From an uncultured Dyadobacter sp. (lineage in GTDB: Bacteria > Bacteroidota > Bacteroidia > Cytophagales > Spirosomataceae), in contig NZ_CAMLSE010000018.1 in the NCBI RefSeq assembly GCF_946482605.1, positions 1 through 64,000 of the forward strand: 64,000 nt of DNA. Direction: 5' to 3'. A program made the translations under genes and the position numbers. The notes beneath the pieces are model-generated. The model searched no databases and was not told the origin of the DNA. It saw only the letters and a list, made by a program, of their open reading frames with translations. Shown here in pieces: positions 7,712 to 15,808 of the stretch; position 1 is the first letter of the stretch, and every line of letters starts with the position of its first letter.

Positions 7712-9688
7712 TCAGAACTTCCACCGAACAAACGCTTCCATTGCTTCATATTCTGCAAGACCCAGTGAGTCATACAAATGTGCAGTTCCCCGGTTACGCT
7801 CTTCGGCACGTTGCCAGAACTCACGCGAATCTTCACCCTGGAATACCACACCATCTTTTTGAGATTGGTGTTTGAAAATTCCCTGGCGTTTCTTGATTAC
7901 CTGGTCAGGACTCATCGGGACGGCCATTTCGATCTCATAGATATCCCATTCGGCCCATGCACCGCGGTACAGCCATACCCAGCAGTCCTTCATAAAATTC
8001 TTATGTTTCGAACGCTGCAATGCGGCTTCGATGGCATCCCAGCAAACTTTATGTGTTCCATGGGGATCGGCAAAGTCGCCGGCTGCATAAATCTGGTGAG
8101 GTTTTACTTCCTCGATCAGGTTTTCAATGATTTTAATATCCTCTTCCCCGATCGGTTTCTTCTGAACAGTCCCGGTTTCGTAGAACGGCATATCCAGGAA
8201 ATGAGCCTGGCTGGTGGGTACACCTACGAAGCGACAGGTAGCTTTCGCCTCACCGCGACGAATCAAACCTTTTACTTTCCGTACTTCCGGAGTGTCTATC
8301 TCACTGTTTTTGGTATGTCTCAGAAAATCTTTGGCGTCCTGGAACAGTTTGCTTGCATTAGGACTCTCAATATGGAAGCCATTGTTGAAGTCAACGACAA
8401 AGTCGATGAATCTTAGGGCCTCGTCATCAGCCACCGCGATGTTGCCGGATGTCTGATAAGCTACATGCACCTCGTGGCCCTGATCGACCAGCCTCTGGAA
8501 TGTACCTCCCATGGAAATAATATCATCGTCCGGGTGCGGGCTGAAAATCAGCACGCGCTTCTTAGCAGGCTGCGCTCTTTCGGGGCGATGGGTATCATCT
8601 GCATTGGGCTTTCCGCCCGGCCAGCCGGTAATGGTATGTTGCAATTGATTAAAGACATTGATGTTGATCTCATAGCCTGCGCCATATTGGGCAAGCAGAT
8701 CGCTCATACCATTGTCATTGTAATCCTTGTCAGTCAATTTGAGAATCGGCTTTTTAAGTGTCTGAGACAAATGGGTGACAGCCTTTTTGATCATTTTGTT
8801 GTCCCAGATCACAGAATCCACTGCCCAAGGTGTTTTAATCCGGGTCAGTTCAGAAGCTGCACTTTCATCCACAACGAAAGAAACATCTGTATGCGCCTGC
8901 AGGTAAGAAGCCGGGTTCAATTCGCTCACGGGTCCTTCCACAGCTCCGCGGATCACCGAGGCTTTTCTCTCACCCCAGGCGAGCAGCACGATTCTGCGTG
9001 CATTCAGGATCGGTGCAACCCCTAGCGTGATGGCTTTACGGGGTACATTGTGGAGACCTCCGAATTCCATGCTTGCTGCAGCGCGGGTCGAGTGGTCAAG
9101 CGTAATGAGGCGGGTGTGCGAGTTGATCAGCGAGCCCGGTTCGTTGAAACCGACGTGGCCGTTACCACCGATCCCCAGCAATTGGAAATCCAATCCTCCT
9201 ACCGCATTGATCTTGTTTTCATACGATGTGCAATAATCACGCAGCAACGCGGCCGGCACGGTACCGTCCGGAATGAAGTAATTCTCTTTGGGGATATCTA
9301 CATGATTGAACAATTGTTCCTTCATGAACCTGTGGTAGCTGTAAATGGAGTCGGGCTCCATCTGATAGTACTCATCCAGGTTGAATGAAATCACATTTTT
9401 AAAGCTCAGCCCTTCTTCCCGGTGCATCTTTACGAGGATCGCATAAACGGTCTTAGGAGACGAACCCGTAGCCAATCCCAGAACGCAGGACTTACCTTCC
9501 TTTTGTTTCTGACGGATCAGGTCTGCAATTTCCTTTGCTACTGCATGCGATGCTTCTTTGGAATCCGCAAAAATCTGCGTCGGGATCTTTTCATAGGTGA
9601 TGGGTTGTCCTACGGTACCCGCAGTGCCTTTCCCATTACTGGAAGCTTGCATCAGAATTGTTTGTGGACTTACCGCTTGTTGGCTCAT
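7712..9688 (-). CDS. nagB: Glucosamine-6-phosphate deaminase fused to a PIG-L/LmbE deacetylase domain
   Basis: The N-terminal part (about residues 30-290) is a GlcN6P isomerase/deaminase: ATGSSP phosphate loop at 73-78, NLDEYY near 103, and GIGGNGHVGFNEPGS at 172-186 with the catalytic His and Glu. It converts glucosamine 6-phosphate to fructose 6-phosphate and ammonia. After a linker, residues about 375-658 form a PIG-L/LmbE-type domain starting FSPHPDDDI (383-390), whose His-Asp-Asp residues bind zinc in N-acetylglucosaminyl deacetylases. At 658 residues the protein is far longer than single-domain NagB (about 265). This fusion is known in Bacteroidota. A plausible reading is deacetylation and deamination of amino sugars in one protein, but the activity of the second domain is not shown here. 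Confidence 0.93.
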   Translation of the reverse strand: MSQQAVSPQTILMQASSNGKGTAGTVGQPITYEKIPTQIFADSKEASHAVAKEIADLIRQKQKEGKSCVLGLATGSSPKTVYAILVKMHREEGLSFKNVISFNLDEYYQMEPDSIYSYHRFMKEQLFNHVDIPKENYFIPDGTVPAALLRDYCTSYENKINAVGGLDFQLLGIGGNGHVGFNEPGSLINSHTRLITLDHSTRAAASMEFGGLHNVPRKAITLGVAPILNARRIVLLAWGERKASVIRGAVEGPVSELNPASYLQAHTDVSFVVDESAASELTRIKTPWAVDSVIWDNKMIKKAVTHLSQTLKKPILKLTDKDYNDNGMSDLLAQYGAGYEININVFNQLQHTITGWPGGKPNADDTHRPERAQPAKKRVLIFSPHPDDDIISMGGTFQRLVDQGHEVHVAYQTSGNIAVADDEALRFIDFVVDFNNGFHIESPNASKLFQDAKDFLRHTKNSEIDTPEVRKVKGLIRRGEAKATCRFVGVPTSQAHFLDMPFYETGTVQKKPIGEEDIKIIENLIEEVKPHQIYAAGDFADPHGTHKVCWDAIEAALQRSKHKNFMKDCWVWLYRGAWAEWDIYEIEMAVPMSPDQVIKKRQGIFKHQSQKDGVVFQGEDSREFWQRAEERNRGTAHLYDSLGLAEYEAMEAFVRWKF

Positions 9689-9782
9689 AACTAAGTTGAA
9701 TTATTTAAGAGTTCGTGAATAGACTTGGGATAAAAAACTGCAAGTTACTCATGTGTTCGATCACGCACTAATGATTTGACCA

Positions 9783-9790
9783 CAAAAGTA
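9783..9790 (-). promoter_or_regulatory. -7 box of the nagB-fusion promoter
   Basis: On the minus strand this reads TACTTTTG, an exact match to the Bacteroidota TAnnTTTG box. No good -33 TTTG is seen. It would give a leader of roughly 90 bases before the ATG. Confidence 0.55.
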
Positions 9791-9952
9791 CAACTGAAAA
9801 CGAATATTATTAAAATAATTTAAGAAATAACTTATACTTAAAACTACGGCTGATTTATGGCATGAGGCTATTTGCTGCCTTGATGCCGCAACGAACGTTC
9901 GCACTTTAAAGATAAAGTAAGTGTTAGTATTTTATTCCAAAATAATTGCTTG

Positions 9953-9960
9953 TATTTTTG
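9953..9960 (+). promoter_or_regulatory. -7 box of the glyA promoter
   Basis: TATTTTTG matches TAnnTTTG exactly and lies 43 bases before the chosen glyA start. The in-frame TTG codon overlapping this box therefore cannot be the translation start. The -33 element is weak (GTTAG). Confidence 0.6.
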
Positions 9961-10003
9961 CGGCTTATTCCACGTATATCACACCATTTTTTCTGCCAAT
10001 CCC

Positions 10004-11308
10004 ATGTCTACACTCACCAGCGTTGAACGTGACACCACCATTTTTGATCTGATTAACAGAGAAAAGCATCGCCAGGAGTCTGGTATCGAGCTGATCGCCT
10101 CTGAGAACTTTACCTCACGTCAGGTAATGGAAGCATCAGGAAGTGTTTTGACCAACAAGTATGCTGAGGGACTTCCAGGGAAGCGGTACTATGGTGGATG
10201 TGAAATCGTGGATGAAATCGAGCAGATCGCGATCGATCGCCTGAAAGAGCTTTTTGGTGCAACATGGGTGAACGTGCAGCCGCATTCCGGCGCACAGGCT
10301 AATACGGCTGTTTTCCTGGCTTGCCTGAACCCCGGTGATAAGATCATGGGTTTCAACCTGGCGCACGGCGGTCACCTGACACACGGCTCACCTGTAAATA
10401 TTTCCGGTAAATATTTTCAACCAGTATTTTATGGTGTAGAAGCGGAAACCGGTCTGATCGACTGGGATAAAGTGGAAGAAACAGCATTGAAAGAGCGCCC
10501 GAAACTTTTGATCTGCGGCGCTTCGGCATACAGCCGTGATTGGGATTACGAACGCCTTCGTTCTATCGCCGACCAGGTAGGTGCGCTTCTGATGGCTGAT
10601 ATTTCCCACCCTGCCGGCCTCATTGCGAAAGGGCTGCTAAAAGATCCTTTCGATCACTGCCACATCGTAACGACCACAACGCACAAAACTTTGCGCGGAC
10701 CGCGCGGGGGTGTCATCATGATGCGCAATGACTTTGAAAACCCATTTGGCATTAAGACGCCGAAAGGACAAATCCGCACCATGTCGTCGCTTCTGGATTC
10801 CGGAGTATTTCCCGGAACACAAGGCGGACCGCTGGAACACATCATTGCTGCCAAGGCTATCGCTTTCGGTGAAGCATTGGGTGAAGGATACTATAACTAT
10901 GCAACCCAGGTGGGCAGAAATGCACAGGCTATGGCCAAAGCGTTTGTCGATAAAGGTTACCGCATTATTTCCGGTGGTACAGACAACCATCTTATGCTGA
11001 TCGACCTTCGCACCAAAAATGGTGTGGAATCAGGCCTAACCGGAAAACTTGCGGAAAACACGCTGATCAAAGCCGACATCACCATTAATAAGAACATGGT
11101 GCCCTTCGATGATAAATCTCCTATGATCACATCCGGTATGCGTGTAGGAACTGCTGCTATGACAACCCGCGGGCTTGTGGAAGCAGACATGGAGCGTATC
11201 GTGGATCTGGTAGATACCGTTTTGGTTAACCATGATAACGAGTCTAAAATTGCGGCCGTAAGATCGGAAGTAAACGAGTGGATGAAGCAGTACCCATTGT
11301 ACAGCTAG
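10004..11308 (+). CDS. glyA: Serine hydroxymethyltransferase
   Basis: A PLP enzyme that interconverts serine and glycine while charging tetrahydrofolate with a one-carbon unit. The 434-residue product from the [17 protein letters not shown] has the expected length. Clear motifs are [10 protein letters not shown] near the start, [10 protein letters not shown] around residue 88, and the PLP-lysine loop [14 protein letters not shown] around residue 220. The chosen start follows the promoter box; a longer upstream frame would begin inside that box. The gene stands alone, with its own promoter and a terminator 20 bases after the stop. Confidence 0.98.
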   Translation: MSTLTSVERDTTIFDLINREKHRQESGIELIASENFTSRQVMEASGSVLTNKYAEGLPGKRYYGGCEIVDEIEQIAIDRLKELFGATWVNVQPHSGAQANTAVFLACLNPGDKIMGFNLAHGGHLTHGSPVNISGKYFQPVFYGVEAETGLIDWDKVEETALKERPKLLICGASAYSRDWDYERLRSIADQVGALLMADISHPAGLIAKGLLKDPFDHCHIVTTTTHKTLRGPRGGVIMMRNDFENPFGIKTPKGQIRTMSSLLDSGVFPGTQGGPLEHIIAAKAIAFGEALGEGYYNYATQVGRNAQAMAKAFVDKGYRIISGGTDNHLMLIDLRTKNGVESGLTGKLAENTLIKADITINKNMVPFDDKSPMITSGMRVGTAAMTTRGLVEADMERIVDLVDTVLVNHDNESKIAAVRSEVNEWMKQYPLYS

Positions 11309-11329
11309 TCATCAATTATATAGGTATAG

Positions 11330-11367
11330 AAAACTCCGTGGTGGCGACGAGCGATCACGGAGTTTTT
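11330..11367 (+). terminator. glyA terminator
   Basis: An 11-bp stem (AAAACTCCGTG at 11330-11340, its complement at 11356-11366) is followed by a T run, 21 bases after the glyA stop. It is a standard intrinsic terminator shape. Confidence 0.8.
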
Positions 11368-11499
11368 GCGTTATATGAATTAGAGTCTCAAAGTCGTTCT
11401 TTTATAAGGTAATGCAAAGGCGGGTCGATTTATCGCCGGCGGTGTAGTGGACAATAACCAGGTATAAACATATCCTGCAAAGAATTGTACCCTAACTTG

Positions 11500-11529
11500 T
11501 TTTGACTTAATAAAGTTTTCATAACTTTG
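11500..11529 (+). promoter_or_regulatory. Promoter of the TPR protein gene
   Basis: TTTTG (11500-11504), a 17-base spacer and TAACTTTG (11522-11529) match the Bacteroidota sigma consensus very well. The ATG follows 24 bases after the box. Confidence 0.75.
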
Positions 11530-11553
11530 CACTCCAAAATCGAATTAATTGAT

Positions 11554-12255
11554 ATGAGCAAGAAAAATACGGGCGAATCCGGGATGGAAATTATTGAAAC
11601 TCCGGAAGCATTAGCAAGCCAGCTCACGAAAGCAGAGGTTTTTTTCATTAAAAACCGTAAGGTTGTTCTGGGGATTGGAGGAGCTATTGTGGTTGCTATT
11701 CTTGGATTTGTAGGATACCGCGTTTACATAAGCGGCCAGGAAGGAACAGCCCAGAATGCTCTTGCCAGCGTAGTTTACGATTTTGAAGCCGATTCTCTGC
11801 AAAAAGCATTGAACGGAAGCGGAGGTAATGAAGGTCTGTTGTCGATCGCGGATAGCTATAAAGGTACGGATGCCAGTAACCTTGCAAACTTTTATGCGGG
11901 GGTTGCATTGCTGAAACAAGGTAAGTACGATGAGGCGATCAGCCATTTGCAATCTTTCAGCTCGTCGGACTTGCTTATCCACGCACGCGCACAATCTTTG
12001 ATCGGTGACGCTTACCTGGAAAAGAATCAACCGGCTGAGGCAATTTCTTATTATCAGAAAGCTGCTGATTATGAGAAGAATGAATATTTCACGCCGGTAT
12101 ATCTGATGAAATTAGCACTTGCTCAGGAGAAGGCCAACCAGCCTGCTGATGCGGTTGCAAGCTATAAACGTGTCGTTGATGAGTTCCCGCTTTCGTCGGA
12201 AGTGGTGAATGCCAAGAAATACATGGGATTATTAGAGGGACAGGTCGGCAAATAA
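11554..12255 (+). CDS. Membrane-anchored tetratricopeptide-repeat protein
   Basis: The 233-residue product has a short cytosolic start (MSKKNTGESGMEIIETPE), one transmembrane helix at about residues 35-55 (VVLGIGGAIVVAILGFVGY), then TPR-like repeats to the end, such as FYAGVALLKQGKYDEAISHL and AQSLIGDAYLEKNQPAEAIS. This design resembles the YfgM/TPR_21 group, which act as periplasmic chaperone or scaffold partners of membrane machinery. The exact role cannot be read from the sequence. Transcription starts from its own promoter and ends at a hairpin before ribH. Confidence 0.85.
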   Translation: MSKKNTGESGMEIIETPEALASQLTKAEVFFIKNRKVVLGIGGAIVVAILGFVGYRVYISGQEGTAQNALASVVYDFEADSLQKALNGSGGNEGLLSIADSYKGTDASNLANFYAGVALLKQGKYDEAISHLQSFSSSDLLIHARAQSLIGDAYLEKNQPAEAISYYQKAADYEKNEYFTPVYLMKLALAQEKANQPADAVASYKRVVDEFPLSSEVVNAKKYMGLLEGQVGK

Positions 12256-12276
12256 TGGTTAACCATTCTGTTTCTG

Positions 12277-12314
12277 AAAAAGGATAAAGCCGACATTGGT
12301 TTTATCCTTTTTTT
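12277..12314 (+). terminator. Terminator after the TPR protein gene
   Basis: AAAAAGGATAAAGCC and its near-complement GGTTTTATCCTTTTTTT form a long stem with a loop of about six bases and a T tail, 22 bases after the stop. Confidence 0.8.
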
Positions 12315-12376
12315 ATTCCCAGTAATCCGTTTGATCCATACCCTTTTTATTGAAATCCATTTGAAAATCAAGTATT

Positions 12377-12874
12377 ATGTCAAGTGCAGATAAAAATCTG
12401 AGTGTATTTACGACGGAAGGCCTTCCGGACATCAGCAACAAAAAATTCGCCATCGTGGTGGCCGAATGGAACAACGAGGTCACCGAGAAGCTTTTCGAAG
12501 GAGCCTATCAGACACTCATCACCTATGGGGCTCTCGCAGGTAATATCGTCAGAGGTAATGTACCGGGCAGCTTCGAGCTCACAATGGGTTCGCAGTGGTT
12601 TGCGCAAAGATCTGATATTGATGCGGTGATCGCTCTCGGTGTCGTGATCCAGGGTGAAACCAAGCATAACGACTATATCAACCACGCGGTTGCACAGGGC
12701 ATCACCAACGTGAGCCTGAAATACGATAAGCCCGTGATCTTCGGCGTACTGACTCCAAACAATATGGAACAGGCCCTGGAAAGATCCGGCGGCGTACACG
12801 GCAACAAAGGAGACGAGGCAGCCATGACAGCGATCAAGATGATCGGCCTTAAAAAGATAATTTTGAATGACTGA
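12377..12874 (+). CDS. ribH: 6,7-dimethyl-8-ribityllumazine synthase
   Basis: This is the penultimate enzyme of riboflavin synthesis. It joins 5-amino-6-ribitylaminouracil with 3,4-dihydroxy-2-butanone 4-phosphate and normally forms a large capsid-like shell. The 165-residue length is normal. Motifs are KFAIVVAEWNNEVTEKLFEGA at the substrate site (about 23-43), GSFELT near 64, GVVIQGETKHNDYI near 91, and GVLTPNNMEQALERSGG near 116. The octamer repeat array begins in its last codons. No other riboflavin gene is adjacent. Confidence 0.97.
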   Translation: MSSADKNLSVFTTEGLPDISNKKFAIVVAEWNNEVTEKLFEGAYQTLITYGALAGNIVRGNVPGSFELTMGSQWFAQRSDIDAVIALGVVIQGETKHNDYINHAVAQGITNVSLKYDKPVIFGVLTPNNMEQALERSGGVHGNKGDEAAMTAIKMIGLKKIILND

Positions 12875-13041
12875 ATGATTGAATTTTGAATGAGTGAATG
12901 AGTGAATAAGGCAGGCTGCTGTTCGGCAACGTAAAGCAACGTATTTGATTCACTTTTACAACTAGCATTCACTCACTCGAAATTCACTCATTCACTCATT
13001 CGCACATTCACTCATTCACTCATTCACTCATTCAATCATTC
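12865..13041. repeat. Opposed arrays of an 8-bp tandem repeat (GAATGAGT / ATTCACTC)
   Basis: The left array (12865 to about 12909) has period-8 units GAATGACT, GAATGATT, a 7-base unit, then GAATGAGT twice. It starts inside the last codons of ribH. The right array (12982-13041) has ATTCACTC at least five times plus the variants ATTCGCAC and ATTCAATC, in inverted orientation to the left one. Together they could fold into a long imperfect hairpin around a loop of about 70 bases. The array ends 10 bases before the aspartate kinase ATG. Confidence 0.85.
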
Positions 13042-13051
13042 ATAATTAACT

Positions 13052-14410
13052 ATGCAAGTCTGGAAATTTGGCGGTACTTCGGTAGGGAAGCCTGAGCGCA
13101 TGCACTCAATCCGCGAACTCCTCAACAATGATCCTAATCGTAAAATTGTGGTATTGTCGGCTTTGTCCGGGTCTACCAATGCGCTGATCGCTATCGGAGA
13201 AGCGGCCAAATCGTATGACGACGCCAAAGCTGCCGCATTGATTGAAGAGTTGAAAAACCACTACGATCTGTTTATCAAAGAGTTGTATTCGACTCCTGAA
13301 GGCCTGGCCGCAGGTCAGCAGATTGTAGACTCTGAATTTGGATTCATCAAATCCGTGGTGAGCGTGAAGCCATTCACCATTAAGCAGGAAAAGGAACTCG
13401 TTGCGGAAGGGGAGATACTGAGCACCAAGATGTTCCAGGCGTACCTGGAAGAAAAAGGGGAGAGCTCAGTATTACTGCCTGCATTGGATTTTATGCGAAT
13501 AGATGCCGACGGAGAGCCTGAACTGGCGACCATTGAAGATAAACTGGTTACAATCCTGAATCAATATACGGACAAGCAGACGATCGTAACCCAGGGATTC
13601 ATTTGCCGCAACCCAAGGGAGGAAGTTGATAACCTGAAAAGAGGCGGATCCGACTATACGGCTTCACTGATCGGCGGAGCGATCCGCGCCGATGAGATAC
13701 AGATCTGGACAGATATCGACGGAATGCACAACAACGATCCCCGGATCGTGAAGCGTACCTTCCCGATTCGTGAACTTACATTCGAGGAGGCAGCTGAACT
13801 GGCTTACTTCGGAGCAAAAATTTTGCATCCGAGCACCATCACGCCCGCTAAATTGAGGGGAGTGCCTGTTCGCCTGAAAAATACAATGCAGCCGGAGGCA
13901 CCCGGAACGCTGATCGCGAACCAGACCTCCGACCGCGATATCAAGGCGATCGCAGCGAAGGACAACATCACGGCGATTTACATTCATTCGACCCGTATGC
14001 TGAATGCCTACGGCTTCCTTCGTAGAGTGTTTGAGATCTTCGAAAAATATAAGACGCCGGTAGATATGATCACAACTTCGGAAGTGTCGGTATCCGTGAC
14101 GATCGATAATTCGGAGAATTTGGATAAAATCAGCGCCGAATTGCGTGAATTTGCTGATTTAGAAGAGCATGACCGCGACCAGAACATCATTTGTATCGTA
14201 GGAAATTTCAGTGCGGATAAAGAGGGTATCGCATTAAAAGTGCTCGATGCATTGAAACACATTCCTATACGAATGATTTCGTATGGCGCATCGGAGCATA
14301 ACCTTTCGTTGCTTATCCATTCCAAATACAAAGCCGAAGCGTTGAATGTCCTGAATGAGCGTCTGTTCTATTATGAAGATGCAATGAAGGACATATTTAC
14401 GGCCCCCTGA
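13052..14410 (+). CDS. lysC: Aspartate kinase
   Basis: This enzyme phosphorylates aspartate, the first step toward lysine, threonine and methionine. The 452-residue protein opens with the kinase motif WKFGGTSVGKPE, then has FTIKQEKELVAEGEILST near residue 108 and RGGSDYTASLIGGA near 197. The last 150 residues form the two ACT-type regulatory domains (HSTRMLNAYGFLRRVFEIFEK and the IICIVGNFSADKEGIALKVL segment), so feedback control by an amino acid is likely. There is no homoserine dehydrogenase domain. The repeat array lies right before the start and there is no clear promoter box, so expression may depend on read-through from ribH. Confidence 0.94.
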   Translation: MQVWKFGGTSVGKPERMHSIRELLNNDPNRKIVVLSALSGSTNALIAIGEAAKSYDDAKAAALIEELKNHYDLFIKELYSTPEGLAAGQQIVDSEFGFIKSVVSVKPFTIKQEKELVAEGEILSTKMFQAYLEEKGESSVLLPALDFMRIDADGEPELATIEDKLVTILNQYTDKQTIVTQGFICRNPREEVDNLKRGGSDYTASLIGGAIRADEIQIWTDIDGMHNNDPRIVKRTFPIRELTFEEAAELAYFGAKILHPSTITPAKLRGVPVRLKNTMQPEAPGTLIANQTSDRDIKAIAAKDNITAIYIHSTRMLNAYGFLRRVFEIFEKYKTPVDMITTSEVSVSVTIDNSENLDKISAELREFADLEEHDRDQNIICIVGNFSADKEGIALKVLDALKHIPIRMISYGASEHNLSLLIHSKYKAEALNVLNERLFYYEDAMKDIFTAP

Positions 14411-14442
14411 TCACATCATCATTGTAAATATTAACAGCTGAT

Positions 14443-14463
14443 CGCCGAGAGCCGACAGCCGAC
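14443..14463 (+). repeat. Short 7-bp tandem repeat before serS
   Basis: Three period-7 units read CGCCGAG, AGCCGAC, AGCCGAC, ending 6 bases before the serS ATG. This is the second simple tandem repeat in consecutive intergenic gaps of this cluster. Confidence 0.6.
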
Positions 14464-14469
14464 GACCCA

Positions 14470-15762
14470 ATGTTACAAACCAATTTTATCCGCGAAAACA
14501 GGGAACTGACCATAGCGGGATTAAGCAAGAAACATTTCAAGGATGCCGAAGAGGCGGTAGACCGCATTATCGCGCTGGATATTAAAAGACGCCAGATTCA
14601 GCAGGAGCTGGATGATACACTTGCTCAATCCAACAACAAGGCCAAGGAAATCGGTGCATTGATGAAGGCCGGGAAGAAAGAGGAGGCCGAAGCTGCAAAA
14701 GCCGATACAGCAGCATTAAAGGAGCGCTCAAAGACGTTGGATGAGGAGCATAAGGTCGTTGATGCGACACTGCTAGAAGAACTTGTTAAACTTCCGAATT
14801 TGCCGCACGAAAGCGTACCGGAAGGCCGGACAGCAGAGGATAATGTGACGGTCCTGGAAACAGGTGCTAAACCGGTGCTTCCGGATGGAGCACAGCCGCA
14901 CTGGGAGCTGATCAAGAAGCTTGGTAAAAGCCAGGCACCCATTATCGATTTTGAACTTGGCAACAAAATCACCGGTGCGGGGTTTCCTGTGTATAAGGGA
15001 AAGGCTGCCAGGCTGCAAAGGGCCATGATCTCATTTTTTCTCGACGAAGCCGGCAAAGCAGGTTATACAGAAGTACAGCCGCCAATCGTCGTTAATGCGG
15101 ATTCGGGCTTCGCAACCGGGCAACTTCCCGATAAGGAAGGACAGATGTATCATGACAAGCAGGATGACCTTTATCTGATCCCCACCGCCGAGGTACCAGT
15201 TACCAATTTGTACCGCGATGTGATCGTTGGAGAAAACGAATTGCCCGTGAAAAATGTCGCATTCACACCATGTTTCCGCAGGGAGGCGGGTAGCTGGGGC
15301 GCACACGTACGCGGACTCAACCGTTTGCACCAGTTCGACAAGGTGGAGATCGTGCAGATCAACAAACCGGAGGATTCATACAAGGCCCTGGACGAAATGG
15401 TCGGCCATGTGAAGGGCTTGTTGGAAAAACTGGAATTGCCTTACCGCATTCTGCGCCTTTGCGGCGGGGATATGGGCTTTACCTCTGCATTGACTTATGA
15501 TTTTGAAGTATGGTCGGCGGGCCAGGAGCGCTGGCTGGAATGCAGCTCAGTGTCGAATTTTGAAACTTATCAGGCTAACCGTCTGAAATTGCGTTATAAG
15601 AACACGGAAAAGAAGACGCAGTTACTTCATACGCTGAATGGTTCTGCGCTCGCATTACCCCGTATCGTTGCCGCGTTGCTTGAAAACAACCAGCAAGCGG
15701 ATGGTACGGTGAAGATACCAGCGGTGTTGGTGCCTTACTGCGGGTTCGATGTGATCGAGTAG
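14470..15762 (+). CDS. serS: Seryl-tRNA synthetase
   Basis: A class II synthetase that charges tRNA-Ser. The 430-residue length is normal. Residues 1-110 are the long helical arm that grips the tRNA, rich in Lys, Glu and Ala. The catalytic core follows: TAEVPVTNLYRD near 238, the motif 2 loop CFRREAGSWGAHVRGLNR near 268, and motif 3 near the end (LNGSALALPRIVAALLENN). It follows the aspartate kinase by 59 bases with no promoter box, so the two may share a transcript. Confidence 0.98.
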   Translation: MLQTNFIRENRELTIAGLSKKHFKDAEEAVDRIIALDIKRRQIQQELDDTLAQSNNKAKEIGALMKAGKKEEAEAAKADTAALKERSKTLDEEHKVVDATLLEELVKLPNLPHESVPEGRTAEDNVTVLETGAKPVLPDGAQPHWELIKKLGKSQAPIIDFELGNKITGAGFPVYKGKAARLQRAMISFFLDEAGKAGYTEVQPPIVVNADSGFATGQLPDKEGQMYHDKQDDLYLIPTAEVPVTNLYRDVIVGENELPVKNVAFTPCFRREAGSWGAHVRGLNRLHQFDKVEIVQINKPEDSYKALDEMVGHVKGLLEKLELPYRILRLCGGDMGFTSALTYDFEVWSAGQERWLECSSVSNFETYQANRLKLRYKNTEKKTQLLHTLNGSALALPRIVAALLENNQQADGTVKIPAVLVPYCGFDVIE

Positions 15763-15778
15763 GTCTTTTTATTTGTGT

Positions 15779-15808
15779 AATGGGCGCTCAGGTCATTGAG
15801 CGCCCATT
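15779..15808. terminator. Bidirectional terminator between serS and the MutS-like gene
   Basis: A 12-bp perfect stem (AATGGGCGCTCA at 15779-15790 and its complement at 15797-15808) with a 6-base loop. The stop codon of the converging MutS-like gene lies inside the left arm, so coding sequence and terminator overlap. Confidence 0.8.

Larger units (their letters stand above)
9689..10003. other. Divergent promoter region between the nagB fusion and glyA
   Basis: This 315-base gap has no gene. It is AT-rich and holds a minus-strand -7 box for the nagB fusion (9783-9790) and a plus-strand -7 box for glyA (9953-9960). I see no convincing operator or hairpin between them. Confidence 0.6.

Noticed and set aside
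7778..8416. Long plus-strand open frame inside the nagB-fusion gene
   Set aside because: It is antisense to a well-supported protein, has no protein-like motifs and no promoter box; high-GC third positions make such shadows common.
8465..9025. Another long plus-strand frame opposite the nagB fusion
   Set aside because: Same reason: mirror of conserved coding sequence with no family signal.
12982..13041. Tandem repeats considered as a CRISPR array
   Set aside because: The unit is 8 bp with no spacers, and no cas genes are present.
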